8,302 bases of DNA from Fimenecus sp052273845 (GTDB lineage Bacteria; Bacillota; Clostridia; Oscillospirales; Acutalibacteraceae), in assembly GCA_052273845.1 (NCBI GenBank), contig DAVZHM010000081.1, positions 1 through 8,302 of the forward strand, given 5' to 3'. Position 1 is the stretch's first letter. Each line of letters begins with the position of its first letter. The position numbers and the translations under genes are program-made. Positions 1-6,655 of this stretch are shown piece by piece. The notes below the pieces were generated by a model that made no database searches, had not been told where the DNA came from, and was given only the letters and a program-made list of their open reading frames with translations.

Positions 1-76
1 GGACGTTTAGCTCAGTTGGTAGAGCATTCGCTTGACGTGCGAAGGGTCAGCGGTTCGAGTCCGTTAACGTCCACCA
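1..76 (+). tRNA. tRNA-Val, anticodon GAC
   Basis: The sequence folds as a complete cloverleaf with an encoded CCA end. The acceptor stem pairs 1-7 (GGACGTT) with 66-72 (AACGTCC). The D arm is GCTC...GAGC at 10-25. The anticodon stem pairs 27-31 (TTCGC) with 39-43 (GCGAA). The 7-base loop TTGACGT places GAC at 34-36, which reads valine codons GUC and GUU. The T arm pairs 49-53 with 61-65 around TTCGAGT, with one G-U pair. The discriminator is A73 and CCA is 74-76. It begins at the first base of the window, so it may be the last member of a longer tRNA cluster to the left. Confidence 0.97.
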
Positions 77-78
77 GC

Positions 79-117
79 AAAAAGCCATTTTTGTTAAAAA
101 CAAAAATGGCTTTTTTT
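79..117. terminator. Bidirectional intrinsic terminator between tRNA-Val and bofA
   Basis: A perfect 17-bp stem pairs 79-95 with 99-115 around an AAA loop, and a run of seven T (111-117) closes it on the plus strand. It starts three bases after the tRNA CCA end, so it should end the tRNA transcript. Read on the minus strand it also ends in a short T run, and it is the first strong hairpin after the bofA stop, so it probably serves both convergent units. Confidence 0.9.
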
Positions 118-177
118 AATGCTAACTACTTTACAGATGATACACACTTTATGTATGGAAGAACGGGTACTTATTCC

Positions 178-438
178 CTATTTTATCTGAAACATCGTAT
201 TGAGCAACAGAAGCAGTATGACCGCCGGAGTACCGCCGAGGGCGGAAACCGCCAAATGCCCCCAATTCAGCGCCAAATGCACGCCGAAAAATCCGCCGAC
301 AAAATTTACGGCAAAAAATGCGGCAAGCCCTTGCAATGCCGTAAGCAAGAGCACGGCAAAAAATCGTTTTGTTTTAAGCATTGCAAGCAATATAATCAAT
401 CCCGAAAAAATTAAGGAAAAATAAATCCATCCGTTCAT
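178..438 (-). CDS. bofA: BofA-family pro-sigma-K processing inhibitor
   Basis: This 86-residue hydrophobic protein matches the BofA family in length (B. subtilis BofA is 87 aa) and in pattern. It has an N-terminal membrane segment (about residues 4-21), a basic patch (K22-R25), a second segment (about 26-44), then the family core around VNFVGG (44-49), LALNWG (55-60) and GGTPAVILLLLL (68-79). In B. subtilis BofA sits in the outer forespore membrane of the mother cell. It holds the intramembrane protease SpoIVFB inactive, together with SpoIVFA, until a forespore signal releases pro-sigma-K cleavage. The start is set by GGGAGGA (444-450), five bases before ATG 438. A sigma-E-like promoter lies just upstream. 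recR, a common neighbour of bofA, is not in the window. The family call is firm; the exact role here is inferred. Confidence 0.86.
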   Translation of the reverse strand: MNGWIYFSLIFSGLIILLAMLKTKRFFAVLLLTALQGLAAFFAVNFVGGFFGVHLALNWGHLAVSALGGTPAVILLLLLNTMFQIK

Positions 439-459
439 TTTTGTCCTCCCTTTTATTTC

Positions 460-489
460 AATATATGTCGAACACTATGCAAAATATGC
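460..489 (-). promoter_or_regulatory. Sigma-E-like sporulation promoter for bofA
   Basis: Reading the minus strand, GCATATT (489-483) fits the sigma-E -35 consensus kmATATT exactly. After a 15-base spacer, CATATATT (467-460) fits the -10 consensus CATACAnT at 7 of 8 positions counting n. Transcription would start near 453, just before the GGGAGGA ribosome-binding site. bofA is in the mother-cell sigma-E regulon in B. subtilis, so the match is in the expected place. The match was scored by eye in an AT-rich region. Confidence 0.55.
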
Positions 490-541
490 TGCGATTATTT
501 GCGCTTTTTCGGAATATACTGAAAAAAAGGGAGGTTTTTTT

Positions 542-745
542 ATGGCACAGAATCCGAACACCTACGAGCAATTTTGCAAACACAAAAACAAAAACGTTCT
601 GTTTGAGGAACGTTTTGACAAGGACGGCACGCACAGTATTCTTTGCAAACACAAGGTAGATTGCGACGCCGAGGACTGCGTTTGCATAGAAAGGCTTCGC
701 AAAAGCATTCAGAATGCCAAAAATTATAAAAGTTTTCAAAAATAA
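542..745 (+). CDS. Small cysteine-rich protein of unknown function (67 aa)
   Basis: I do not recognise a family. The start is supported by a strong AAGGGAGG (527-534) seven bases before ATG 542. The 67-residue product is soluble and highly charged, with no signal peptide or membrane segment. It has five cysteines: C12, C35, C41, C46 and C48. The triplet CKH occurs twice (12-14 and 35-37), followed by a tight C-x4-C-x-C cluster (41-48). With H14, H31 and H37 this could bind a metal such as zinc, but that is inference. The C-terminal 19 residues are basic (RLRKSIQNAKNYKSFQK). No canonical sigma-A -35 was found upstream, though TATACT (515-520) could serve as a -10. The gene diverges from bofA; no terminator separates it from the next gene, which has its own promoter. 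Confidence 0.75.
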   Translation: MAQNPNTYEQFCKHKNKNVLFEERFDKDGTHSILCKHKVDCDAEDCVCIERLRKSIQNAKNYKSFQK

Positions 746-755
746 TCGGAAACGG

Positions 756-784
756 TTGACCGAATATAAAAAATTTAGTAAAAT
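756..784 (+). promoter_or_regulatory. Sigma-A promoter for the propeller-like gene
   Basis: TTGACC (756-761) and TAAAAT (779-784) are separated by exactly 17 bases, each one mismatch from the vegetative consensus. Transcription would start near 791, giving a leader of about 45 bases. It means the downstream gene need not depend on readthrough from the Cys-rich gene. Confidence 0.7.
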
Positions 785-825
785 AGTGTCATATAAATTG
801 ATTTTTATGCTTTTATTATATATTC

Positions 826-831
826 GGTGAT
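826..831 (+). promoter_or_regulatory. GGTGAT ribosome-binding site deciding the start at 836
   Basis: GGTGAT pairs with the less-used part of the anti-Shine-Dalgarno (16S 3' end, ATCACCTCC) and lies four bases before ATG 836. The in-frame GTG at 827 and ATG at 830 overlap this motif and have no site of their own, so ATG 836 is the best start. Confidence 0.5.
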
Positions 832-835
832 GAAA

Positions 836-1507
836 ATGAAGAAAATTGCTGATTTTCCGGTCGTCGATATTATTCCTTTTTCCTGTGGTGTGATTTTCTC
901 GAAAAAGGAACTCGTCGGCGAGGATAAGTGCAGGGTATCCTTTTACGGGTTTGATATAAAGAATTTCAGAAACGCCCCTGTTACGAGAAGCGTTTATTTG
1001 CTGAACAAATTCGGCAACGGTTACAAGCGTATTGTTGACGAAATCGGTGACTATTTAAACTGCGATGCAGACACCTTTAACACCAACGGTACGGTACTTG
1101 TTTACCCCACCGGGGAAACGGGCGTATTTGATTTTGAGGGCAAAAGCATTTGGGCAGGCGACCTTTTATATCACGGCTACCCCGTGCAAGACGTTGCGGC
1201 AGACGGCAATCAAATTTGGTGCACCGTGCCCGAGCAAAACGCGATTATCAGTTATTCCGTGGCACACAAAAAGTTTTATATGCGTATCGGCGGAGAAAAC
1301 TCCTCCGCGTTCAGTTTGCCGACTTCGCTTGTAAAATACGGCGATGAGTTGTTCGTCTGCAACGCCGGTTCTTATAAAATTCGCTCGGTCAGTTTGAAAG
1401 ATTTTTCCGTGCACGATTTCCGCACATTTGACGAACCCGTACGCCGTTATTTGCGCAGCTGCGGAAAAGAAATTGTGCAACTTGACTCCGGAATATACAT
1501 ACTGTAA
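836..1507 (+). CDS. Hypothetical protein with beta-propeller-like repeats
   Basis: From ATG 836 the product is 223 residues, with no signal peptide or membrane helix, so it is likely cytoplasmic. The C-terminal two thirds show repeating short beta-strand units of about 40-45 residues. One is around N84-W106 (GTVLVYP..GVFDFEGKSIW). The next is D119-I151 (ADGNQIWCTVP..AIISYSV). A third is L161-F195 (LPTSLVKYGDELFVCNAG..KIRSVSL). A partial one runs V202-L223. The LPT..hhhhGDELFVCNAGSYKIR stretch resembles an NHL/six-bladed propeller unit. Only about four units fit, so it is either a partial propeller, a multimer or a different beta fold. I cannot name a function. The promoter at 756-784 and the hairpin after the stop suggest a one-gene transcript. 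The gene is convergent with the nup operon. Alternative starts are GTG 827 and ATG 830. Confidence 0.8.
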   Translation: MKKIADFPVVDIIPFSCGVIFSKKELVGEDKCRVSFYGFDIKNFRNAPVTRSVYLLNKFGNGYKRIVDEIGDYLNCDADTFNTNGTVLVYPTGETGVFDFEGKSIWAGDLLYHGYPVQDVAADGNQIWCTVPEQNAIISYSVAHKKFYMRIGGENSSAFSLPTSLVKYGDELFVCNAGSYKIRSVSLKDFSVHDFRTFDEPVRRYLRSCGKEIVQLDSGIYIL

Positions 1508-1540
1508 ATGTATATTCAAAACCACGCATTTTAAACCGAA

Positions 1541-1585
1541 AATCACCCGAAAGGTTTTATACCTTTCGGGTGATTGCTTTTTGCT
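1541..1585. terminator. Shared terminator between convergent genes
   Basis: A perfect 15-bp stem pairs 1541-1555 (AATCACCCGAAAGGT) with 1561-1575 around the loop TTTAT. On the plus strand it is followed by GCTTTTTGCTTTT, 33 bases after the propeller-like gene stop. On the minus strand it begins 19 bases after the nupQ stop and is followed by a weaker T-rich tract (TTTTCGGTTT). It is the only strong hairpin in the 87-base gap, so it probably ends both transcripts. Confidence 0.85.
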
Positions 1586-1594
1586 TTTCTGTTT

Positions 1595-2590
1595 TTAGCG
1601 TTCCTCGCGGAAGTAATTCAAACCCAACGCGGCAGGCTGTGCGGTTTTCTTATTCTTTTTCACCGAAGCGAAAATCAAAACCAGAGCCGTGATGATAAAC
1701 GGCAACGCCTGATAAAGTTGCGACGGAACTTTGTCCAAAAATCCGAGCGTATTCGGAAACGCGTAAGCGAGCGAGCCACTGTAAATCTGCAATGTATTGA
1801 AGAAGCCGAACACAAGTGTGCCGAGAATGGCTTTGGCAGTGCTCCAATTCGCAAAGATGACCAAGGCAACCGCAATCCAACCGTAGCCGTTAATCCAGCA
1901 GTTACTGCCTTCAAAACTGCCACCGAGATTTAAGCCCATATAATAGCCGCCGATGCCCATAATGCCCGAACCGAGAATGATGTGCACATATTTATACAGC
2001 GCAATGTTGATGCCCAACGAGTCCGCGGCGCCCGGGTTTTCTCCGATGGAGCGAAGGCGCAGGCCCACTTTGGTTTTATTGAGATAGAACCACACCGCAA
2101 CAGCGATGAGAATCCCGAGATACACAAGAATATTGTGTGAGAAAAACGCCTTACCGATAACGGGGATTTTCGAGAGCAACGGGATTTCAATCGGATTTTT
2201 AAACCCGTCGTTGATGTTGGAATACTGCGTCATCACAGGCCAGGAACCGCTCAAGCCTTTGCCGATGAAGAAGAATAAGCCGACACCGAATGTAGTCATA
2301 GTAAGACCGGTTACGTTCTGATTCGCCTGCATGGTAACGGTCAACACAGCAAAAATAACGCCGAACAAACCTGCGCAGATGAACGAAGCCAATATGCCGA
2401 CGGTAAGAGAGTTGGCAGAGCAGCCAATCAAATACCCGAAAATGGCGCCGACCGCCATAATACCTTCCACACCGAGGTTTAAACTGCCGGATTTTTCAAT
2501 AATGATTTCGCCGACTGTGCCGTACAGGAGCGGGATATTGTAAACCACGATATTAAACAGGAACAGGGTTAAAACATCTAATGAATTCAT
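1595..2590 (-). CDS. nupQ: Nucleoside ABC transporter permease, NupQ type
   Basis: This 331-residue polytopic membrane protein is the second permease of a BMP-family nucleoside importer (NupQ/YufQ of B. subtilis; BPD_transp_2 family, related to RbsC). By eye it has eight or more hydrophobic segments. The family motif is near the N terminus: EKSGSLNLGVEGIMAVGA (about 32-49). A conserved cytoplasmic loop is KTKVGLRLRSIGENPGAADSLGI (about 172-194), expected to contact the ATPase. The C terminus is basic. ATG 2590 overlaps the nupP stop as ATGA, and GGGGGG lies about 11 bases upstream inside nupP, pointing to coupled translation and a NupP-NupQ heterodimer. It is the last gene of the operon. Family and transporter type are secure; nucleoside as substrate is inferred from the gene set and xpt. 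Confidence 0.92.
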   Translation of the reverse strand: MNSLDVLTLFLFNIVVYNIPLLYGTVGEIIIEKSGSLNLGVEGIMAVGAIFGYLIGCSANSLTVGILASFICAGLFGVIFAVLTVTMQANQNVTGLTMTTFGVGLFFFIGKGLSGSWPVMTQYSNINDGFKNPIEIPLLSKIPVIGKAFFSHNILVYLGILIAVAVWFYLNKTKVGLRLRSIGENPGAADSLGINIALYKYVHIILGSGIMGIGGYYMGLNLGGSFEGSNCWINGYGWIAVALVIFANWSTAKAILGTLVFGFFNTLQIYSGSLAYAFPNTLGFLDKVPSQLYQALPFIITALVLIFASVKKNKKTAQPAALGLNYFREER

Positions 2591-3723
2591 TCTGCCGCAC
2601 CCCCCTGTTTTTTCGCATTTTTGCGGAACACAAGTTTAAATCGGATGAAGAAATCCGCCGCCAAAACGAAGAACAAAATAATACCCTGTAACAAATCCGC
2701 AAAGTTCGAGTCGATAATCGGGAACTGCGTGCTTGCCGCCTGTGCGCCGTACTGCATAATGCTAATCAGAAGCGATACGCCGAAGATGGCAAAGGTGTTG
2801 AGTTTTGCAAGCCATGCGACGATAATACCCGTCCAACCGACATTGTTGGTGATGGATGTGGAAAGCACTTTCGCACCTGAAACATAAAATCCGCCTGCAA
2901 GACCAATTAACGCCGCCGACAAGAACATGGTACGGACAATAATCTTTTTTACATTCATTCCGGCATAGCGCGCGGTATTGGCGCTGTCGCCGACCACGGA
3001 AATCTCATACCCGTGTTTGGTCTTTTTTAAGTAGAAGTGTACGCCGACACAAATCACAACGGCAAATAGGAAAGAAATATTCAAAGAGAATTTCCCAATC
3101 GGAATGGTCGGCATAAATGCCGCTTCCGGAAATTTTTGAAAGACCGGACGCACCGATTCATCGCTCAAATAGAAATTCCACGATGCCTGCGTTTCGCCGA
3201 CAAAACGCAACAGATAAAGCGCAATGTAGTTTAACATCAAGGTGAGCAACGTTTCATTGGTTTTAAAACGCACATTTAAAAGTGCCACAATGCCGCCGTA
3301 CAGCCCTGCGCAAAGCATTGCCGCAACGAACATCAAAAGCAACAGCGGAAATGAGGGCAAAGTTTCGCCGAATTGCAAGGCAACCGTCGCCGCCGCAAGT
3401 GCACCGATGATAAACTGCCCCTCACCGCCGATATTCCAAAAGCGCATTTTAAAGGACAGGGAAAGTGCCAAAGAGGTAATCAAAAGCGGAATAAACACCG
3501 TTAAAAGCCCTTCAATGCTTTTATAAGCAAAGCGACTGCCAATCATACCGATGGTGAACATATCTTTATAAAGCACCAAAGGATTGACGCCGATTGCAAC
3601 GAGCAAAACGCCGCCGATAGCCAAAGCGAGTAAAACGGCAACAAGATAAAATACAACTTTTAAAAGCGGGTGGATGCGGTCACGCTTGACAACGCGCACC
3701 AACGGTTCTTTTTGCTTACTCAC
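2587..3723 (-). CDS. nupP: Nucleoside ABC transporter permease, NupP type
   Basis: The 378-residue product is the first permease of the importer (NupP/YufP; BPD_transp_2 family). After a basic cytoplasmic head (residues 1-18) the first membrane segment is about 20-46. The family motif RFWNIGGEGQFIIGA lies at about 94-108 and LNVRFKTNETLLTLMLNY follows. The cytoplasmic loop KKTKHGYEISVVGDSANTARYAGM matches the coupling loop seen in NupQ. The frame is open 58 codons further upstream to an ATG at 3897, but that stretch overlaps nupO, is hydrophilic and unlike a permease. The start is therefore GTG 3723, served by AGGAGGG six bases before it and overlapping the nupO stop as GTGA. The next start overlaps this stop as ATGA. 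W96 stands where relatives often have Phe alone (FNIG). Confidence 0.92.
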   Translation of the reverse strand: MSKQKEPLVRVVKRDRIHPLLKVVFYLVAVLLALAIGGVLLVAIGVNPLVLYKDMFTIGMIGSRFAYKSIEGLLTVFIPLLITSLALSLSFKMRFWNIGGEGQFIIGALAAATVALQFGETLPSFPLLLLMFVAAMLCAGLYGGIVALLNVRFKTNETLLTLMLNYIALYLLRFVGETQASWNFYLSDESVRPVFQKFPEAAFMPTIPIGKFSLNISFLFAVVICVGVHFYLKKTKHGYEISVVGDSANTARYAGMNVKKIIVRTMFLSAALIGLAGGFYVSGAKVLSTSITNNVGWTGIIVAWLAKLNTFAIFGVSLLISIMQYGAQAASTQFPIIDSNFADLLQGIILFFVLAADFFIRFKLVFRKNAKKQGGAAE

Positions 3724-5321
3724 TGCACACCCTCCTTTTGAATGTTGGAATCTTTGGCGATGCCTGCCGTTTTGCCTTTTGTTTCGGACAAGTTCAAAGC
3801 GCCTGTCATCATCAAACCAAGTTCTTCTTTGGTCGTTTTGCTTGCGTGCACAACGCCCATTACTTTGCCATGGCAAAGCACCATAATTTTGTCGCAAAGC
3901 GCCATCAGCACATCCAAATCCTCACCGACAAATAAAATGCCGACGCCTTTTTGCTTTAAGTCATCTAAAATATTATAAATCGTGTAGGAAGAATTGATGT
4001 CCAAGCCGCGCACGGGGTAAGCGGTGATCAGCACATTCGGATTCGCCTTGATTTCGCGTCCGAGCAGAACCTTTTGCACATTACCGCCCGAAAGACGGCG
4101 TACCGGAATTTCGGTGGAGGGGGTGACAACTTCCAATTCCTCCACAACCTCCTCTGCCTCACGGCGGGCGGTTTTGCGGTCTACAAACGGATTGAAACGG
4201 TTTTTCTTATACTTCTTTAAAATCATATTGTCGGTAATGGAAAGGGACGGCGCAAGCCCCATACCGAGTCTGTCCTCGGGAATGAAGCTCATGGAAATAC
4301 CCTTTTCAATGATTTTCTGCGGCGCCATGCCGACAATGCTTTCGCCCTCGTGAATCATCATTCCGCTTTCGATTTTGCGAAGCCCTGCCATTGCCTCGCA
4401 AAGTTCTTTTTGTCCGCATCCGGCAATGCCTGCAACGCCAAGCATTTCGCCGCCGCGCACATAGAAATTCACATGGTCAATCGCGATGGCGCCCTCATCG
4501 TTTTTGATGGTTAAGTCACGTATTTCCAACAGCGGTTGTTTCTTTTCGATTTTAGAACGGTGAATATTCAAATCCGCCTTTTTGCCCATCATCAGTTCCG
4601 TCAACTGCATTTCGTTGGTTTCGGCGGTATTCACGGTAGCAATGTATTCGCCTTTTCTGAGAATCGCCACGCGGTCGCTGATTTCCATAACTTCGTTGAG
4701 TTTGTGGCTGATGATGATGATGGAGTGCCCCTGTGCTTTCATTTTGCGCAGGATTTCAAACAGTTTTTCGATTTCCTGCACGGTAAGCACGGCAGTGGGC
4801 TCGTCCAAAATAATGGTTTTTGCACCGTAGTACAAAACTTTCATAATTTCCAATGTCTGTTTTTCGCTGACAGACATATTTTTCACCAATTTCTTGGCGT
4901 CTATTTGAAAGCCGAATTGCTCGGCGGTTTTTTCGATTTCAGTAAAACGGTCTTTGCGTAAAAAAACTTCAGACAGTTTTGCTTTCGCAGAACTGCCGTC
5001 GCTTTCTTTTCCGAGCCAGATGTTATCTGCCGCAGAAAAAATGTCTACCAATTTAAAGTGCTGGTGCACCATGCCGATGCCGAGTTTTTTGGCATCTTCG
5101 GGCGAATTGATGGAAACTTCGTTCCCATCCACAAAAATCTGCCCGCTGTCCGGCTTATAAATGCCCGACAACATATTCATCAATGTGGTTTTACCGGAGC
5201 CGTTTTCGCCCAGCAGGGCGAGAATCTCGCCCTGCCGAACGGTCAGGTTCACATTTTTGTTGGCAGCCACACTACCAAACGATTTATTTATATTTCTTAA
5301 TTCAATAGCGTATGCTGCCAC
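3720..5321 (-). CDS. nupO: Nucleoside ABC transporter ATP-binding protein with two ATPase domains, NupO type
   Basis: This 533-residue cytoplasmic protein contains two ABC domains in one chain, the arrangement of NupO/YufO and sugar-type importers. Domain 1 has Walker A GENGSGKT (38-45), Q-loop Q87, a degenerate signature MSVSEKQ (149-155), Walker B ILLDEP-like IILDEP (170-175, with D173 and E174) and H-loop H206. Domain 2 starts near 263 and has a degenerate Walker A, GIAGCGQKE (298-306), the conserved PEDR (348-351), an intact signature LSGGNVQK (410-417), and a Walker B region VLITAYPVRGLD (430-441) lacking the usual Asp-Glu. Only the site formed by domain 1 Walker motifs and the domain 2 signature looks able to hydrolyse ATP. 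GTG 5321 is chosen because GGGAG lies seven bases upstream. nupN ends 43 bases before; nupP overlaps its stop. The family is near certain; the substrate is inferred. Confidence 0.94.
   Translation of the reverse strand: MAAYAIELRNINKSFGSVAANKNVNLTVRQGEILALLGENGSGKTTLMNMLSGIYKPDSGQIFVDGNEVSINSPEDAKKLGIGMVHQHFKLVDIFSAADNIWLGKESDGSSAKAKLSEVFLRKDRFTEIEKTAEQFGFQIDAKKLVKNMSVSEKQTLEIMKVLYYGAKTIILDEPTAVLTVQEIEKLFEILRKMKAQGHSIIIISHKLNEVMEISDRVAILRKGEYIATVNTAETNEMQLTELMMGKKADLNIHRSKIEKKQPLLEIRDLTIKNDEGAIAIDHVNFYVRGGEMLGVAGIAGCGQKELCEAMAGLRKIESGMMIHEGESIVGMAPQKIIEKGISMSFIPEDRLGMGLAPSLSITDNMILKKYKKNRFNPFVDRKTARREAEEVVEELEVVTPSTEIPVRRLSGGNVQKVLLGREIKANPNVLITAYPVRGLDINSSYTIYNILDDLKQKGVGILFVGEDLDVLMALCDKIMVLCHGKVMGVVHASKTTKEELGLMMTGALNLSETKGKTAGIAKDSNIQKEGVQ
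3730..3736 (-). promoter_or_regulatory. Ribosome-binding site deciding the nupP start
   Basis: On the minus strand AGGAGGG (3736-3730) is followed by six bases and then GTG (3723-3721). It lies inside the last codons of nupO. It supports the short start for nupP rather than the upstream ATG at 3897. Confidence 0.8.
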
Positions 5322-5356
5322 AACAGTTCTCCCTTAAAACAGTTTTGGAAAGCGTT

Positions 5357-5375
5357 TTGAAGGTTTAGCCTTCAA
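5357..5375 (-). other. Hairpin across the nupN stop codon
   Basis: On the minus strand TTGAAGG (5375-5369) pairs with CCTTCAA (5363-5357) around the loop CTAAA, a perfect 7-bp stem that contains the TAA stop of nupN. No T run follows, so it is not a typical terminator. Its place at the 3' end of the binding-protein gene fits an mRNA-stabilising or processing hairpin. Confidence 0.5.
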
Positions 5376-6618
5376 CAACGCCTGCCACATAATAGTTCAT
5401 AGAACCTTTGATAACGCCGTCGCAAGCGCCTTTGCCGCCTTCGGCAGCTTCCAAAGCACCTGTGTCTTTGTTGTAAGCGTAATAGGTATTGCCGTCAGCC
5501 GAAATCACTTCTGCGCCCTTATTGTCTTTGAGTGCTTCGGTGGTCTTGGTGATGTTGCCGTCTTTGTCGATGGAAAGTTTCACATTGGTGAATACATCCC
5601 ATTCGCCGTTGACCATCATTGCCTTTACCTTTTCAACGATTGCTTTGGTTTCGGGCGTGCAGTTGTCGGAAAGCGGAGAAATGTCAACAAAGCCCTCTTT
5701 CAAACCGCCGTAGTAAATGCCGACTTTGTTCATGAAGTTTGCCGGATCGTTCATTGCGGTTTCGATTGCGAGTTTGTAATAAACATCCCAGTTCCAAACC
5801 GGTGCGGTCAAGTGCGAGCTCGGAGCCTGTGCGGTCATATCCGAGTTGTAGCCGCAGCCGAACACCTTAGCATCGGCGGCAGCCAACTGCGGCTGTGCGC
5901 TGTCGCAGTGCTGTGCGATAACACAGCAGTTGTAGGTGTTGATAAGCGCTTGGGCAGCCGCTTTTTCTTTAGCTTCATCGCCCCAAGTGCTGATTTTGTT
6001 TACATGCACAACTGCATCGGGGTTCACAGACTGAACGCCCAGTGCAAATGCGTTGATGCCGGAGCAGGTTTCTGCATATTCGGTACCCCAAGCAGCAACA
6101 TAACCGATGCTGTTGTTCTTGAGTTCCAAAGATTTCAAGCCTGCTGCGATACCTGCAAGGTAACGAGCCTGATAAATTCTGCCGAAATAGTTGTTGAAGT
6201 TCTTGTCGTTGGACTTGTAACCGGTCGCATGCGAGAAGATGATATCCGCATATTCGGGTTTATCTGCCGCTTCTGCAAATGCATCGATATAGCCGAAGCT
6301 GATACCGAAGATAATTTTGCAGCCTTGGTTAGCAAGCGTGTCAATTGCTTTGGAAACCTGTTCGGTATCTTCGGGAACATTGTCCACAATCTTGAGGTTT
6401 TCCTTCGGAAGTCCGAGTTGCTCCATCGCTTTGGTGATACCGTTGTGATGTGCAAAGGTATACCCTGCCGTGTCGTTCTGGCTGTTGATGTAAATTGCAC
6501 CTACAAGGAAATTGCTTGCAGCCGCGTCATCTTTTTTGGCATCGTCGGTTTTGCCGCAGGCTGCGAAGCAAAGCACGACCATAACCAGAGCCAGAAGAAC
6601 GCTTAGAACTTTTTTCAT
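5365..6618 (-). CDS. nupN: BMP-family nucleoside-binding lipoprotein
   Basis: This 417-residue protein is the substrate-binding component of the importer, from the basic membrane protein family (BmpA, PnrA/TmpC, NupN). Residues 1-20 form a lipoprotein signal peptide with a lipobox ending AAC, so C21 would be lipidated and anchor the protein outside the membrane. A short acidic/lysine linker (22-36) precedes the binding domain. Family features are VGAIYINSQNDTAGYTFAHH (39-58), FGRIYQARYLAGIAAGL (145-161), INAFALGVQSVNPDA (188-202), the hinge-side GYNSDM (256-261) and PVWNWD (273-278). Relatives such as PnrA bind purine nucleosides. The mature part has about eight cysteines besides C21, many for an exported protein. 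AGGAGGAC lies about six bases before ATG 6618. It follows xpt by 74 bases and leads the nup genes. Substrate identity is inferred from family and context. Confidence 0.92.
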   Translation of the reverse strand: MKKVLSVLLALVMVVLCFAACGKTDDAKKDDAAASNFLVGAIYINSQNDTAGYTFAHHNGITKAMEQLGLPKENLKIVDNVPEDTEQVSKAIDTLANQGCKIIFGISFGYIDAFAEAADKPEYADIIFSHATGYKSNDKNFNNYFGRIYQARYLAGIAAGLKSLELKNNSIGYVAAWGTEYAETCSGINAFALGVQSVNPDAVVHVNKISTWGDEAKEKAAAQALINTYNCCVIAQHCDSAQPQLAAADAKVFGCGYNSDMTAQAPSSHLTAPVWNWDVYYKLAIETAMNDPANFMNKVGIYYGGLKEGFVDISPLSDNCTPETKAIVEKVKAMMVNGEWDVFTNVKLSIDKDGNITKTTEALKDNKGAEVISADGNTYYAYNKDTGALEAAEGGKGACDGVIKGSMNYYVAGVVEG

Positions 6619-6655
6619 ACTTTTGTCCTCCTAAAATAGAATAAAAATATTATGA

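Noticed and set aside
1..76. tRNA as an integration site for a genomic island
   Set aside because: No integrase, no repeat of the tRNA 3' end elsewhere in the window, and the flanking genes look like core chromosome.
16..414. 132-codon open frame on the plus strand
   Set aside because: It starts inside the tRNA, runs through the terminator and lies antisense to bofA; the product is low-complexity and has no ribosome-binding site.
458..739. 93-codon hydrophobic frame on the minus strand opposite the Cys-rich gene
   Set aside because: It starts with TTG, has no Shine-Dalgarno, and overlaps both the Cys-rich gene (which has a strong one) and the bofA promoter.
3724..3897. Upstream extension of nupP to ATG 3897
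   Set aside because: The extra 58 codons overlap nupO, are hydrophilic and Arg-rich, and unlike a permease; GTG 3723 has its own strong ribosome-binding site.
4536..4961. 141-codon open frame on the plus strand opposite nupO
   Set aside because: It is antisense to conserved ATPase motifs, and its Phe/His-rich composition is typical of a shadow frame.
5812..6606. 264-codon open frame on the plus strand opposite nupN
   Set aside because: It is antisense to a clearly homologous lipoprotein gene, includes the reverse complement of its signal peptide, and shows no recognisable domain.
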